Source of the DNA: Actinokineospora globicatena
Lineage (GTDB): Bacteria; Actinomycetota; Actinomycetes; Mycobacteriales; Pseudonocardiaceae
NCBI RefSeq assembly: GCF_024171945.1
Contig: NZ_JAMTCR010000003.1
Span: 672,211 to 736,210, forward strand
DNA: 64,000 bases
Direction: 5' to 3'
The position numbers and the translations under genes were made by a program. The notes beneath the pieces were generated by a model. It searched no databases, had not been told where the DNA came from, and saw only the letters and a program-made list of their open reading frames with translations. Positions 63,137 to 64,000 of this stretch are shown one piece after another (the stretch's first letter is position 1; every line of letters begins with the position of its first letter).

Positions 63137-64000
63137 CCACTCCGACAACAACCCGGCGGACTCCCGAACAGATCCGCGACCGCCACGCCGCCAACCTGGG
63201 CCACCAGGTGTCCGCGGGCATCTTCAACCCCCGGCAGTTGCTCGTGTCCTTCCCGGACGCGCTGCGCAAGTTCCACCCCCGCCACCAGCTCCGCAACCCG
63301 GTCATGTTCGTGGTCTGGGTCGGGTCGATCCTGGTCACGGTGTTCGCTGTCGGTGACCCGAGCGTCTTCACCACCGCGGTCGCGGTGTGGCTGTGGGCGA
63401 CCGTCCTGTTCGCCAACCTGGCCGAGGCCGTCGCCGAGGGGCGCGGCAAGGCGCAGGCGGAGTCGCTGCGCAAGACCAAGAAGGACGCTGTCGCGCGGCG
63501 CACGACCGGCGAGACGGTGCCCGGCACCGAGTTGAAGATCGGTGACCTGGTCGTGGTCGAGGCGGGCGAGGTGATCCCCGGCGACGGCGACGTGGTCGAG
63601 GGCATCGCCACTGTCGACGAGTCGGCGATCACCGGCGAGTCGGCCCCGGTCATCCGGGAGTCCGGCGGTGACCGCTCAGCGGTGACCGGCGGCACGACCG
63701 TGCTGTCCGACCGGATCATCGTGCGGATCACCACCACACCCGGCGAGTCCTTCGTGGACCGGATGATCGCGTTGGTCGAAGGCGCCGAACGGCAGAAGAC
63801 GCCCAACGAGATCGCCCTGACCATCCTGCTGTCGACCCTCACGATCATCTTCCTGCTCGCCGTGGTCGCGTTGCAGCCGTTCGCGATCTTCTCCGGCGGC
63901 GAGCAGTCGGTGATCGTGCTGACCGCGCTGCTGGTCTGCCTGATCCCCACCACCATCGGCGCCCTGCTCTCGGCGATCGGCATCGCGGGCATGGACCGGC
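63133..64000 (+). CDS. kdpB: K+-transporting P-type ATPase KdpB, C-terminus beyond window
   Basis: The first ~289 residues of KdpB. N-terminal cytosolic helix ([20 protein letters not shown]), TM1-2 ([40 protein letters not shown]), actuator domain with [20 protein letters not shown] (TGES phosphatase motif), then TM3-4 ([40 protein letters not shown]). The phosphorylation motif DKTGT lies beyond the edge. GTG start overlaps kdpA by 4 nt. Confidence 0.95.
   Translation, partial: MTTPTTTRRTPEQIRDRHAANLGHQVSAGIFNPRQLLVSFPDALRKFHPRHQLRNPVMFVVWVGSILVTVFAVGDPSVFTTAVAVWLWATVLFANLAEAVAEGRGKAQAESLRKTKKDAVARRTTGETVPGTELKIGDLVVVEAGEVIPGDGDVVEGIATVDESAITGESAPVIRESGGDRSAVTGGTTVLSDRIIVRITTTPGESFVDRMIALVEGAERQKTPNEIALTILLSTLTIIFLLAVVALQPFAIFSGGEQSVIVLTALLVCLIPTTIGALLSAIGIAGMDR

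Overview
High-GC DNA with actinomycete codon use, GTG/TTG starts, 4-nt stop/start overlaps, a SARP regulator, an ESX/WXG-type pair and dense secondary-metabolism genes. It suggests a filamentous actinobacterium, probably Pseudonocardiales (inferred from style; no 16S or housekeeping marker is present).

Layout. 1-10.3 kb is mixed accessory chromosome: a partial nucleotidyltransferase, a WXG-like/large type VII-style pair, a DHA2 efflux pump divergent from an HxlR regulator, a decayed AhpD-type gene, a GNAT with a 15-codon leader ORF, an M56 peptidase, a SUKH-like protein and a secreted Ig-repeat protein. 10.4-43.2 kb is the centrepiece, a biosynthetic cluster in three transcription blocks: (i) leftward mbtH - NRPS (C-A-T-C-A-T) - NRPS (C-A-T-C-A(Thr)-T-TE) - exporter - SyrP/TauD-like dioxygenase; (ii) leftward ACP - PKS (KS-AT-ACP) - acyl-AMP ligase - DUF2156 aminoacyl-tRNA-dependent transferase (VlmA-like) - 54-aa protein - type II thioesterase; (iii) rightward aldehyde dehydrogenase - acyl-CoA-dehydrogenase-fold N-hydroxylase (VlmH-like) - class III aminotransferase - SRPBCC protein - small membrane protein (VlmO-like) - flavin reductase (VlmR-like) - ferritin-like diiron protein (VlmB-like) - FabH - ACP - KASII. 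A SARP regulator lies between blocks (i) and (ii).

Together these encode what looks like the complete N-N bond/azoxy machinery of valanimycin-type pathways joined to a one-module PKS and a four-module NRPS. The inferred route is fatty acyl chain, aldehyde, amine, hydroxylamine, O-aminoacyl-hydroxylamine, hydrazine, azoxy amino acid. The product would be AMP-activated onto the free ACP, extended once with malonate, then by four amino acids ending in Thr. An azoxy-polyketide-peptide of this kind is my main candidate for an undescribed system.

43-50.7 kb holds an APH-like kinase, a NarL-type two-component system, a DUF6326-like membrane protein, a truncated hydrolase, a small secreted protein, an SDR, an ADP-ribosylglycohydrolase and an FkbM methyltransferase. 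Immediately upstream of FkbM are two tandem tRNA-Ser-like genes. Their acceptor, D, variable and T arms and G73 are intact, but the anticodon arm is zipped into a 6-bp stem with a 5- or 4-nt loop, so neither should decode. Divergent from them are a stand-alone carrier protein, a class II lanthipeptide synthetase (LanM) and a small candidate substrate. The tRNA-like pair beside a cluster that uses an aminoacyl-tRNA-dependent enzyme is the second major observation.

54.6-64 kb: a large LuxR (LAL) regulator with an apparent leaderless promoter, a GDSL hydrolase, a GlxA-type regulator divergent from a cupin/RraA/maleylpyruvate-isomerase-like operon, and the start of a kdp potassium-ATPase operon with two tandem KdpF-size peptides. 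No CRISPR, insertion sequence or phage gene was seen.
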